Assembly (NCBI GenBank): GCA_938091165.1
Contig: CALKNK010000012.1
Coordinates: forward strand, 1 to 53,724
From: an uncultured Ilumatobacter sp.
GTDB taxonomy: Bacteria; Actinomycetota; Acidimicrobiia; Acidimicrobiales; Ilumatobacteraceae
Direction of reading: 5' to 3'
Length of the DNA stretch: 53,724 bases
Below, piece by piece: positions 32,664 through 40,429 of this stretch (the first letter of the stretch is position 1; each line of letters begins with the position of its first letter). Made by a program: the position numbers and the translations under genes. The notes under the pieces were generated by a model. The model did no database searches and had not been told where the DNA came from. It saw only the letters and a program-made list of their open reading frames with translations.

Positions 32664-33569
32664 TCAGGGAAACACCCGAGCCCAGTCGTTGGCCACGCTT
32701 ACTTTGAGCCATCCCAGCCGATCTGCAACGTCCCTGATCGGTTCGCCTTCGGCAGTAGTTTCTGCAGAGCCTGCGTAGGAAAATTCGCGGTCCGCATCAT
32801 CGTGATCGATGAGAATCGCTAGTCCCGGCTGGGGCCCCGCAAGCGCGTATTCGAGCATCGCCTGATCGCCAGCGGTATTTCCGGCTGCCAAGATCGGTCG
32901 TCGTCCGATGTGCATTTGAATATGCTCAACCTTCGCCTCCTTGTCGTTGAGTTTCCCGTGCGCCGATGACTTGCGCACGAGCGACGGTTGGCCCTGATCA
33001 TCACGGATGAAGTCGTATCCGATCAGGCTGCCAACAACGAGCTCAGAGGGAATGCCGTACAACAGCTCACTAATTACTCGAACAAACTCAGTCCCCCCAC
33101 CTGTGACGACGCCGACGGTGAATTCGAGAGCTCTGAGTTCATCCAGAAGTTCCAGCATGGGCTGAAATACGAGGCCCTCGAGTCCGGTTCCCAAGGTGCG
33201 GTGCTTGTAACTATTCTTAAAATCGAGCACTAACGCCGTGAACTGCTCCGGCGTAAGGCCATCCAAGAGAGATGTAAGTGATCCCAGGAGTCGCTCCAGC
33301 CCTATGTCATCCATCGCCGCCGCATCGTGGGAGAGCAAAGCAGCAAACTCGGGCCGTTCTCGAAGCGTTGGATCAGACTCGACTTGTCGGGTCAGTATCC
33401 CGACAAAGAAGTCGAGTTGTATGTATGACGGACGTTCCGTCCAGAGAGTCCCGTCGTTGTCGAAGCAGGCAACACGTTCATCTACCGGGACTGATTTCAG
33501 GTCATCGAGATAGGCGATAAGCCGCTCCCGCGTTTCCCCCGGACGCCAGGATGGGAGTCGATCTGTCAT
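32664..33569 (-). CDS. HAD-superfamily hydrolase
   Basis: 301 residues from ATG 33569, with AGGAGAG at proper spacing; an earlier in-frame ATG at 33593 lacks one. HAD motif I is VACFDNDGTLW (nucleophile Asp, about residue 37), motif II is in FTVGVVTGGGTEFV (about 150), motif III Lys is likely in KLNDKEAKVEHIQ, and motif IV is ILAAGNTAGDQAMLEYA (Asp about 230). The large insert between motifs I and II suggests a C1-cap phosphatase, similar to phosphoserine-phosphatase-like HAD proteins. Phosphate ester hydrolysis is expected; the substrate is unknown. Confidence 0.88.
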   Translation of the reverse strand: MTDRLPSWRPGETRERLIAYLDDLKSVPVDERVACFDNDGTLWTERPSYIQLDFFVGILTRQVESDPTLRERPEFAALLSHDAAAMDDIGLERLLGSLTSLLDGLTPEQFTALVLDFKNSYKHRTLGTGLEGLVFQPMLELLDELRALEFTVGVVTGGGTEFVRVISELLYGIPSELVVGSLIGYDFIRDDQGQPSLVRKSSAHGKLNDKEAKVEHIQMHIGRRPILAAGNTAGDQAMLEYALAGPQPGLAILIDHDDADREFSYAGSAETTAEGEPIRDVADRLGWLKVSVANDWARVFP

Positions 33570-33903
33570 GTCACTCTCCTGTCTTGTAACCAAAGATAAT
33601 GTGCAGCTTAGGTGTGATGAGATACTACCCTTTCTAAATGCCGCTGTCGACCCCGACCCAGCCCGTTCGTCTGTCCAGCATTTAACAAGTATTCACTGAT
33701 CGGCTTGAAGCGAGCTGAGCTCGCCTGCCCAAGGGTGGCGGGTGCGAGGCCGATTTTTTGGGAAGGCCAATGAGTGCAGAAGGACGACAGGCTTTCTGAC
33801 GTTTTGTGCCTGATCGGTTGGAATAGGCACGCTGTCTGATTCAGCGTGAGCTGTAAGACGGGGCTCCTTGGAATTGTGACCACTTTACGCCACTCGCTAT
33901 TAT

Positions 33904-33920
33904 TTGGAACGCCGTTCCAA
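33904..33920. promoter_or_regulatory. Palindromic operator upstream of CYP153 gene
   Basis: Arms TTGGAAC (33904-33910) and GTTCCAA (33914-33920) are perfect reverse complements around GCC. The site lies 44 nt before the P450 start. The form resembles TetR-family operators. No regulator gene adjoins it. The 33570-33903 part of this gap shows no credible gene. Confidence 0.55.
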
Positions 33921-33964
33921 TATGCGGGGACTGCGGGTAACGAGGTCAACAAGGGGTAATGACG

Positions 33965-35290
33965 ATGACTGACACCGATACCAGTACTGACACGGAGATC
34001 CCATGGCCACCAGCGGGATTCCGTGGGCCCGAGCAAGAGCAGGCTGAGAAAGGCGCCGACGTTGCCCCGGCGGATGAGTTGGCCCTCGAAGAGATCAACC
34101 CGTTGAACGCTCACTTGTTCGCAAACGATCGTTATCACCGCTACTTCGAGCGACTGCGAAATGAAGACCCGGTCCACTTCAATGAGATCGAAACCGCAGG
34201 CAGGTACTGGTCAGTGACCAAGGGTGACGATATAAAAGCGGCGGAAGCTGACTGGCAGACGTTTTCGTCGGCCAGCGGCATCACATTGGGCGTCCCAACT
34301 GCGGAGCGTGGTGCCGTAGGGTCGGAGACGTCGGCATTCATCGCCATGGATCCGCCTGAGCATCGCGCGCAGCGTCGGACGGTGACGCCAGCTGTGCAGC
34401 CGAAGAATCTGCTGAACCTTGAATCGCTGATTCGAGAGCGGACGGTTGAAGTGCTCGAGTCGCTCCCCGAGGGTGAAACGTTCGACTGGGTTGAGACGGT
34501 CTCCATTGAGTTAACGACGCGGATGTTGGCAACATTGTTCGACTTTCCGTTCGAGGACCGCATGAAACTTGCCCGCTGGTCCGACATTGTCTTCGCAATT
34601 CCTGAGCCGGGGGGCGTCATTGAATCCCTCGAGCAACGCCAAGAAGAACTTATGGAATGTGTGCGCTACTTCTCGGGGTTGTGGGAAGAGCGCCGTGAAA
34701 GCCCAGGCGGTGATCTGGTCTCGATGCTCGTACACGGAGAGGCGACGAAGGGCATGTCTGCTGTGGAGCACCTGGGCAATTTGCTCTTATTGATCGTCGG
34801 AGGCAACGACACCACTCGAAACACGATGAGTGGCAGCGTCTATGGACTGAACGTGTTTCCGGAGCAGTACGACAAGTTGGTCACTAATCCAGAACTGATC
34901 CCCAACATGGTCCAGGAGATCATTCGTTGGCAGACGCCGTTGGCCTACATGCGTCGTACTGCGACCCGTGACTGTGAGCTCGGTGGCAAGCAGATCAAGA
35001 AAGACGATCAGCTACTTATGTGGTACCTGTCGGCGAACCGTGACGCAACCGTGTTCGATAACGCTGACGCCATCGACATTCAACGCGAGAACGTCGACCA
35101 GCATCTCTCATTTGGGTATGGCATTCACCGTTGTATGGGCCTCCGGTTGGCAGAGATGCAGCTCCGGATTCTGTGGGAAGAAATCCTCGAACGGTTCGAA
35201 CGGATAGAAGTGCAGGCCGAACCAAGCCGTACGCTCTCGTCGTTTGTCCACGGCTACATCAGCCTCCCGGTGACCGTTACCCGTAAGTAA
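33965..35290 (+). CDS. Cytochrome P450, CYP153-like alkane/fatty-acid terminal hydroxylase
   Basis: 441 residues from ATG 33965, preferred over ATG 33959 because AAGGGG (33951-33956) is 8 nt away. I-helix oxygen-activation motif LLIVGGNDTTRNTMSG (about 275), ExxR in VQEIIRWQTPLAYMRRTA (about 320), and the heme loop HLSFGYGIHRCMGLRLAEMQ with the Cys ligand (about 395). GGNDTTRNTMSG, IIRWQTPLAYMRRTA and LRLAEMQLRILWEEIL are close to what I know of CYP153A alkane hydroxylases. It would need a ferredoxin and reductase, neither of which is adjacent. A palindrome precedes it and a crotonase follows. Confidence 0.9.
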   Translation: MTDTDTSTDTEIPWPPAGFRGPEQEQAEKGADVAPADELALEEINPLNAHLFANDRYHRYFERLRNEDPVHFNEIETAGRYWSVTKGDDIKAAEADWQTFSSASGITLGVPTAERGAVGSETSAFIAMDPPEHRAQRRTVTPAVQPKNLLNLESLIRERTVEVLESLPEGETFDWVETVSIELTTRMLATLFDFPFEDRMKLARWSDIVFAIPEPGGVIESLEQRQEELMECVRYFSGLWEERRESPGGDLVSMLVHGEATKGMSAVEHLGNLLLLIVGGNDTTRNTMSGSVYGLNVFPEQYDKLVTNPELIPNMVQEIIRWQTPLAYMRRTATRDCELGGKQIKKDDQLLMWYLSANRDATVFDNADAIDIQRENVDQHLSFGYGIHRCMGLRLAEMQLRILWEEILERFERIEVQAEPSRTLSSFVHGYISLPVTVTRK

Positions 35291-35326
35291 GGGGACGGGC
35301 ACGCCGCCCAACCACTCGGAGTATCC

Positions 35327-36139
35327 ATGCCCGTAGACCTTGACCCCCGCCGTTTCACTTTTCTTGACATTGAGCACCGCGATGACGGCGTGTCGATTGT
35401 TGTGCTGAACCGCCCAGCAAAGCGCAACGCGCTTAACGTGGCCACAATCGACGAGCTCGTCGACTTCTTCGCTGCCGCGCCGCGTAGTGGGGTTAAGGCC
35501 GTCGTACTCGCCGGCGCTGGCGATCATTTCTGCGCTGGCCTTGACCTGATCGAACACCATGACGCAGATCGGAGTCCAGCGGACTTCATGCATGTGTGTC
35601 TGCGTTGGCACGAGGCGTTCAACAAGATGGAATACGGTGGTGTCCCAGTGATCGCAGCGTTAAGTGGTGCTGTTGTCGGTGGCGGCCTTGAGCTGGCGAG
35701 TTCGGCGCACATCCGGGTGATGGACAGTACGACGTACTTCGCGCTCCCGGAGGGACAACGTGGCCTGTTCACCGGAGGTGGCGCAACGATCCGGGTTGCG
35801 CAGCTCGTCGGTAAAGCACAAATGGTCGACATGATGTTGACTGGTCGCGTTCATCAGGGCCAGGCGGCCGTGGATATCGGACTGGCGCAGTACATCGAGA
35901 CGAAACAATCAAGTTTCGATAAAGCCCTCGAGATCGCACAGCAGGCTGCAGCGAATTTGCCGCTGACCAACTTTGCGATTTGCTCAGCCATCAGCCATAT
36001 GCAAAATATGTCCCCGTTTGATGCAGCCTACGCCGAGTCAGTTGTGGCGGGGGTCGTCAACACGCAGCCCGACGCGCGCGAACGCCTGGCAGCGTTTGCC
36101 GATAAATCGGCTCCGCGTACGCGCCCTGACACTCCGTAG
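35327..36139 (+). CDS. Enoyl-CoA hydratase/isomerase (crotonase family)
   Basis: 270 residues. Crotonase features: VVLNRPAKRNALN (about 25), oxyanion-hole strand VVLAGAGDHFCAGLDL (about 60), second oxyanion segment AALSGAVVGGGLELASSAHIRV (about 110), and the ALPEGQRGLFTGGGATIRVAQLVG segment with a candidate catalytic Glu (about 140). The GG.G run after it is shared with hydratases acting in beta-oxidation. It starts 36 nt after the P450, with GGAG close to the ATG, so the two may share a transcript for hydroxy-acid degradation. The exact substrate is unknown. Confidence 0.88.
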   Translation: MPVDLDPRRFTFLDIEHRDDGVSIVVLNRPAKRNALNVATIDELVDFFAAAPRSGVKAVVLAGAGDHFCAGLDLIEHHDADRSPADFMHVCLRWHEAFNKMEYGGVPVIAALSGAVVGGGLELASSAHIRVMDSTTYFALPEGQRGLFTGGGATIRVAQLVGKAQMVDMMLTGRVHQGQAAVDIGLAQYIETKQSSFDKALEIAQQAAANLPLTNFAICSAISHMQNMSPFDAAYAESVVAGVVNTQPDARERLAAFADKSAPRTRPDTP

Positions 36140-36142
36140 CCT
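36137..36142 (+). promoter_or_regulatory. Candidate -10 box (TAGCCT) for PRMT-like gene
   Basis: TAGCCT spans the crotonase stop codon and ends 7 nt before ATG 36150; there is no Shine-Dalgarno. This is weak because the TAG is fixed by the stop codon. Confidence 0.25.
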
Positions 36143-36149
36143 TCGGCCC

Positions 36150-37169
36150 ATGGGCAATCGGGTGGCGCAGGCTGCGGCAAAGGTCGCCAGATCGACGGTT
36201 GGATTCGCGGCCCGTCGGATTGCCTCGAGCGAGTGGCTCATGAGTCTTGTCTACGATCACATGAACGAGACCAACTTTTCCGGGCTTGCCGAGCAGGAAG
36301 AGATGTTAAGTGACACGGTTCGCGTGGACGCATACCACTCCGGAATTCAGCGAAACATACGATCCGGCGACGTTGTTCTCGATCTCGGAACTGGCACCGG
36401 CTTGCTTGCGTTCATGGCAAGTAAAGCTGGAGCGAGCAAGGTCTACGCCGTCGAACACTCTGATTTCATTCAAGTCGCGCGCGAGATTGCACAACTCAAC
36501 GGCTTCACAAACATTGAGTTCGTCCAGACGAATAGCCGTGAGTTCACGCCCCCGGAGCCGATTGACGTCGTGCTCCATGAGCAGATGGGCGATGAATTAT
36601 TCAACGAGAACATGCTGCAGAACGTGCTCGACATACGCGACCGAGTGCTGCGGCCGGGCGGTCGGATCCTACCCGCCACCTTCCGACTCTTTGCCGAGCC
36701 AGTAACCATCCATGACGCAATGAGGATCAGACGTTTCTGGAACATTGATCTTCCCGATGGCATTGATCTGAGCACGACCGAGCACTCACCTGTCACTGCG
36801 CAATTTGACACTGGCCGCAACGAACAGTTCTGGGCCCGCCCAGGATCAGTGGCTTCGACGGTTGGCCTGCCGAGCCCAATCCTCGAATTTGATCTCCACT
36901 CCCTTGAGTCGCTTAAGACGCTGGCGACTGATCACCTCATAGTGCGAACTGCTTCCGTTGATGCGATCGTCGACGGCTGCTGTGTGTGGTTTGAGGCAGA
37001 GTTCGATGACGTCACAACGCTGTCGACGAGCCCGCTGGCACCGCTCACCAGTTGGGGTAATCGGATCTTTCGACTTGACCAACCGGTCAGCCAAGGCGAG
37101 CAACTCCGACTAAACCTTCGGATGGGCGAGCTTTTTGAGCCGTCCACCTGGCACGTCGATCTGCTCTAG
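36150..37169 (+). CDS. Protein-arginine-methyltransferase-like (PRMT fold) methyltransferase
   Basis: 339 residues from ATG 36150. After an N-terminal helix it has the PRMT signature: EQEEMLSDTVRVDAYHSGI (about 48-66), motif I VVLDLGTGTGLLAFMASKAG (76-94), the ribose-binding Glu102 in VYAVEHSD, then the double-E loop LHEQMGDELFNENML with Glu144 and Glu153 exactly nine apart as in PRMTs. A beta-barrel-like C-terminal half follows (LRPGGRILPATFRLFAEPV) with LTSWGNRIFRL where PRMTs have a THW loop, here TSW. It would methylate a guanidino or other nitrogen using SAM. True protein substrates are unproven. Only the stop codon region overlaps the convergent LacI gene (CTAG). Confidence 0.75.
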   Translation: MGNRVAQAAAKVARSTVGFAARRIASSEWLMSLVYDHMNETNFSGLAEQEEMLSDTVRVDAYHSGIQRNIRSGDVVLDLGTGTGLLAFMASKAGASKVYAVEHSDFIQVAREIAQLNGFTNIEFVQTNSREFTPPEPIDVVLHEQMGDELFNENMLQNVLDIRDRVLRPGGRILPATFRLFAEPVTIHDAMRIRRFWNIDLPDGIDLSTTEHSPVTAQFDTGRNEQFWARPGSVASTVGLPSPILEFDLHSLESLKTLATDHLIVRTASVDAIVDGCCVWFEAEFDDVTTLSTSPLAPLTSWGNRIFRLDQPVSQGEQLRLNLRMGELFEPSTWHVDLL

Positions 37170-38245
37170 TCGACGCGCGCAAGCGGTGGTGCAGTGGATG
37201 CGCGGACGACCAGTTCAATCGGGAGGATGGCGCGGCGTGGTGGGCCACCGTGGATTTCCTTGAGAAGCAGATCTGCCGCAACTCGACCTTTGTCGACGAG
37301 TGGTTGGCGGATTGTTGTCAGTGGTGGATCCCAGGTGAGCGCCCGCGGCACGTCGTCGAAGCCAACCAGTGAGAGGTCGTCGGGAATGTGCCGTCCAACC
37401 AATTGTCCGGCTTGGCTGGCCCCGATTGCGATCTGGTCATTGAAACACAGCAGTCCCGTCACCGTTGGGTGTGCTTCGATCAGATCGACGGCGGCCCGCC
37501 TGGCTGAGTCCGGATCGTTTCCGCCCGCTTCCCAGAGCACCAGGCTGGTCTCGTCAAGGCCAGCGTCGACTACGGCGGACCGGTAGCCGGCGATTCGTTC
37601 GCGGGCGATTCTCATCGTTGCTGTCCGTTCGCGATCGGTTCCAACGTGTCCACTCCTGGTTTCCGAGGTGAGTCGACCGAGCAGGACTGCCAAGTGGGTG
37701 TGGCCCAGATCGAGAAGGTGTTGGGCCGCTAACCGAGCGCCGGCGCGGTCGTCGATGCCGACGAATGAAGCGCGATTACCCAAGTCGGGTTCGTCGACTA
37801 CTACAACTGGTTGATTTCGACTTAAGACCGACTCGAGCGCAGGATCGCCGTCGGCGACCGAAAAGACAATGTGACCGTCGACTGCTGCCGAGTCAACCGC
37901 AGTGCCGCTGAGGGCGACGCCCGGGGGGGCGGGTAAGAGGGTCAGTCCGGTGCCCGACAGGGCGCTGGTTTCAGCGACGCCTTGCATGAAGCTGGTGGTA
38001 TCCGGGTCGGTGAAGACGAATCGCAGGTCCTCGGTAAAGAGCAGTCCAATAGCTCCCATGTGCCCGCTCCGAAGCATTCGGGCGGCGGCGTCGGGGCCTC
38101 GATAACCGAGTTCGGCTGCGGCTTGCAGGATCCGTTCGCGCAACGCTGCTCCAAGTTCGTTGGGGCGGTTGTATGCGTTGGAGACGGTGGTGCGAGATAC
38201 GCCGACGCGGTCCGCCACGGTCTGCAAGGTCACCTGATTTGACAT
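37166..38245 (-). CDS. LacI-family transcriptional regulator
   Basis: 359 residues from ATG 38245. N-terminal HTH TLQTVADRVGVSRTTVSNAYN (residues 6-26) with the hinge helix AARMLRSGHMG (about 53-63) fits LacI/GalR. The periplasmic-binding-like core includes DGHIVFSVADGDP, FVGIDDRAGARLAAQHLLDLGH (about 160) and GLLCFNDQIAIGASQAGQ (about 265), then LVGFDDVPRALTWDPPLTTIRQP. It sits 14 nt after the small hypothetical gene, both following an LLM oxidoreductase. A palindrome with a CG centre lies 19 nt before the small gene (38610-38647) and is the natural operator candidate. The ligand is unknown. Confidence 0.93.
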   Translation of the reverse strand: MSNQVTLQTVADRVGVSRTTVSNAYNRPNELGAALRERILQAAAELGYRGPDAAARMLRSGHMGAIGLLFTEDLRFVFTDPDTTSFMQGVAETSALSGTGLTLLPAPPGVALSGTAVDSAAVDGHIVFSVADGDPALESVLSRNQPVVVVDEPDLGNRASFVGIDDRAGARLAAQHLLDLGHTHLAVLLGRLTSETRSGHVGTDRERTATMRIARERIAGYRSAVVDAGLDETSLVLWEAGGNDPDSARRAAVDLIEAHPTVTGLLCFNDQIAIGASQAGQLVGRHIPDDLSLVGFDDVPRALTWDPPLTTIRQPLVDKGRVAADLLLKEIHGGPPRRAILPIELVVRASTAPPLARVD

Positions 38246-38258
38246 GTCGAATCTGCCC

Positions 38259-38591
38259 TTAGGCGGCGAGGCAAACCTCATCAGCTACAACGGCCGCAAA
38301 CCGAGCGGCAGCCCACAGCTTTGATGTTCCGGCGTCTGGCTCCGCCCATGGGACACTGATCTCGAGTGTAGAGAACTGGTCGGTTCCGCTGACTCGGACT
38401 TCTGCGCCGTCGAGGGCGCTGAGGCCCTGTGTGACGCGTAGGCCGGATTCGATGACGGAGGTGTGGGTCTCGTTACGGGCGTCAGCGACTAGTTCGGTTG
38501 CGGCATCGAGTCCGGTGGCCACTGCCTGATAGAGATTTTCCTTAATGTCAGCGGGGAGTGATTCGACGAAATGGGTGAAGAGGAGTTTCAT
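38259..38591 (-). CDS. Small conserved-looking hypothetical protein
   Basis: 110 residues from ATG 38591. It contains ADIKENLYQAVATGLDAATE (about 14-33), a strand-like EVRVSGTDQFSTLEISVPW (about 64-82) and a C-terminal helix KLWAAARFAAVVADEVCLAA. No signal peptide or membrane span, and I recognise no family. It is sandwiched between the LLM oxidoreductase and the LacI gene, and lies immediately downstream of the operator, so it is probably co-regulated and is the first gene read from that promoter. Confidence 0.6.
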   Translation of the reverse strand: MKLLFTHFVESLPADIKENLYQAVATGLDAATELVADARNETHTSVIESGLRVTQGLSALDGAEVRVSGTDQFSTLEISVPWAEPDAGTSKLWAAARFAAVVADEVCLAA

Positions 38592-38609
38592 GGTGGGGCT
38601 TTCGCACTG

Positions 38610-38647
38610 GTTACTGTATCGATCAATTACTGAATCGATACAGTAAC
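38610..38647. promoter_or_regulatory. LacI-type operator with large inverted and direct repeat
   Basis: Arms GTTACTGTATCGAT (38610-38623) and ATCGATACAGTAAC (38634-38647) are perfect reverse complements around 10 nt. Within it, 38627-38646 is a 20-bp near-palindrome (TTACTG and CAGTAA around ATCGAT) centred on CG, the LacI/GalR operator form. TTACTGTATCGAT and TTACTGAATCGAT are also direct repeats. A TACAGT -10 candidate on the minus strand lies inside. Confidence 0.7.
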
Positions 38648-38706
38648 TTTCCCATAGCGGTTGTGCACCATGAACGTCGTCACGTTGGACTCGGGTAAAC
38701 CGCTGC

Positions 38707-39744
38707 TCAGGCAATCCAGGCTTTGACCGCAGACAGGTCGTCGAGAGCATTTACCCCAGTTGCGTTGACCGTGAGATGGGTGACACCAACCTTCTTGTAC
38801 ACACCGAGGCGTTCCTGTACGTGGGCCTCGGTGCCAATGAGGTTCGCGGTATCGACGTACTCGTCGGGTACCGCCGCCATCGCCTCGGCGCGTTGGCCGC
38901 CAAGGAACAGATCCTGGATCTTTTCTGCCTCGTCTTCCCAGCCATATCGGCGAAAGAGATCGTTGTAGTAGTTCTTCGTCTTAGCACCCATCCCACCGAC
39001 GTAAAAGCCGACGTGACCACGCGCGCCCTCGCGGGCATCGGCGACGTCAGCACCTTCGCCAATGGCGAGTTGCGCGTCGCCAAAAATGCTAAGCGGGCCG
39101 AGGCCATCTGGACGCTTTGCGTTGCCCGCAGCGAGCGCTTCGCCCCACACCCGATCGAAGCGGTCTGGAACAAAGTGAATGGGCTGCCAACCGTCAGCGA
39201 TCTCGGCGGTCATCTCGACGTTACTCGGGCCGATTGAAGCGATCACGATCGGGATATCTGGGCGGGCGATCCGGTTCATGAATTTCAGTGGCTTACCGAG
39301 CCCGGTTCCCTGATCCGCTGGCAAGGGGAGGGACACCGCGCTGCCATCGTGGGTGACCTTGTCCCCGGACCAGACCTTGCGACAGATGTCAACAGTGTCG
39401 CGAGTTCGCCCGAGCGGGCGTTTGAACGGAACGCCATGCCACCCCTCGACGACCTGTGCGCCAGAGGTGCCAATTCCGAGGGTGAAGCGGCCGCCGGAGA
39501 GAGCGTCGATCGTCGCTGCTGACTGGGCGATAAGCGCAGGTGAGCGGGAGTAGACATTGACAATGCCGGTCATCAGCTCGATCTCTCGGGTCCTTGCCGC
39601 GATGTAGCCGAGCACGGAGACCTGATCAAAGCCGTAGATCTCAGGAATGAGCACCATGTCGACACCAGCAGCCTCGAGGTCTTGGATCTTGGAAGTGAGG
39701 CGCTCAACGTTGCCGTCGAACATCAATGCCGTAGAGAGTTTCAT
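38707..39744 (-). CDS. LLM-class F420-dependent oxidoreductase
   Basis: 345 residues from ATG 39744, with AAGGAA before it. Luciferase-like barrel: LEAAGVDMVLIPEIYGFDQVS (about 24), ELMTGIVNVYSRSPALIAQSA (about 56), LSGGRFTLGIGTSGAQVVEGWHGVPF (about 82-107), and PIVIASIGPSNVEMTAEIADGW (about 165). It shares EGWHGVPF and much surrounding sequence with the enzyme at 15707-16768, indicating paralogy. F420 use is a class expectation. It is the first of three leftward genes ending in the LacI regulator; the operator lies after it. Confidence 0.88.
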   Translation of the reverse strand: MKLSTALMFDGNVERLTSKIQDLEAAGVDMVLIPEIYGFDQVSVLGYIAARTREIELMTGIVNVYSRSPALIAQSAATIDALSGGRFTLGIGTSGAQVVEGWHGVPFKRPLGRTRDTVDICRKVWSGDKVTHDGSAVSLPLPADQGTGLGKPLKFMNRIARPDIPIVIASIGPSNVEMTAEIADGWQPIHFVPDRFDRVWGEALAAGNAKRPDGLGPLSIFGDAQLAIGEGADVADAREGARGHVGFYVGGMGAKTKNYYNDLFRRYGWEDEAEKIQDLFLGGQRAEAMAAVPDEYVDTANLIGTEAHVQERLGVYKKVGVTHLTVNATGVNALDDLSAVKAWIA

Positions 39745-40007
39745 GGTCGTTCCTTGTGTACTTGTGACTGTTTCTAGTGGCTAAGCAATTCAGACTGGTA
39801 TAGCTGTCGTGCCCTCAACGAATCGGAGGCATGAAGGGGGCTGCCGGCAGACTTGGCCGTCGGGAAGTCCAACCACCGTCGACAGTGAAGTGATCCCATG
39901 AACGATGACCTTGTTGGCCATCCACGCAGGAAGGAAGAGTCCCTTGGCGTTGATGCAAATCACGGTCGTCGCAGTGGTGCTCAGTAACGTGAACTCGTCC
40001 GCACCGC

Positions 40008-40013
40008 TAATCT
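40008..40013 (+). promoter_or_regulatory. Candidate -10 box (TAATCT), leaderless start at 40021
   Basis: TAATCT ends 7 nt before ATG 40021, with no Shine-Dalgarno. Elsewhere the 276-nt gap 39745-40020 shows no convincing feature. Confidence 0.45.
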
Positions 40014-40020
40014 TGAGTTC

Positions 40021-40419
40021 ATGCGCGAAGAAGCCGAAGGGTTGACGGTTGGCCACTGGGAGCTTGCGAAGGATGTTTCGGAATGGATCGAGGTCCTAGC
40101 GGTTTGTGTCATCGCTGCTTCGGTCGTCATTGCCGTCACTATTGGCGTCCGCACAGCGTTTGTCACCGGTGCTGTTGCCGGGGTTGAGGCTGTCAAGCGA
40201 CAAGTTGGACGTGGGCTCCTCCTTGGACTTGATTTACTCATCGCTGCTGACATCATTCGAACAGTCACGCTCCAACCAACTCTTGAAAATGTTGCCGCGC
40301 TTGGTCTCCTTGTCATCGTTCGAACGTTCCTCGCCTGGTCGATCGTTGTTGAACTCTGGGGCCGGTGGCCGTGGCAGCCTGAGCAACGACTGTCTGGCGA
40401 GGACAGCGTCGAAAAGTGA
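40021..40419 (+). CDS. DUF1622 membrane protein
   Basis: 132 residues. The family pattern is present: SEWIEVLAVCVIAASVVIAVTIGV (first span), RQVGRGLLLGLDLLIAADIIRTVTL (second region, with the conserved GRGLLLGLDLLIAADI), and LGLLVIVRTFLAWSIVVELWGRWPW (third span). DUF1622 proteins are small three-helix membrane proteins of unknown function. The C-terminal ten residues are polar. It stands alone, followed by decayed sequence. Confidence 0.9.
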   Translation: MREEAEGLTVGHWELAKDVSEWIEVLAVCVIAASVVIAVTIGVRTAFVTGAVAGVEAVKRQVGRGLLLGLDLLIAADIIRTVTLQPTLENVAALGLLVIVRTFLAWSIVVELWGRWPWQPEQRLSGEDSVEK

Positions 40420-40429
40420 ATCCTAGGTA

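Noticed and set aside
33608..34177. Minus-strand frame of 189 codons over the P450 promoter and start
   Set aside because: Composition is not protein-like, it covers the operator and overlaps the CYP153 N-terminus.
39790..40056. Minus-strand frame of 88 codons
   Set aside because: No family resemblance, no ribosome-binding site, and it overlaps the DUF1622 start and promoter.
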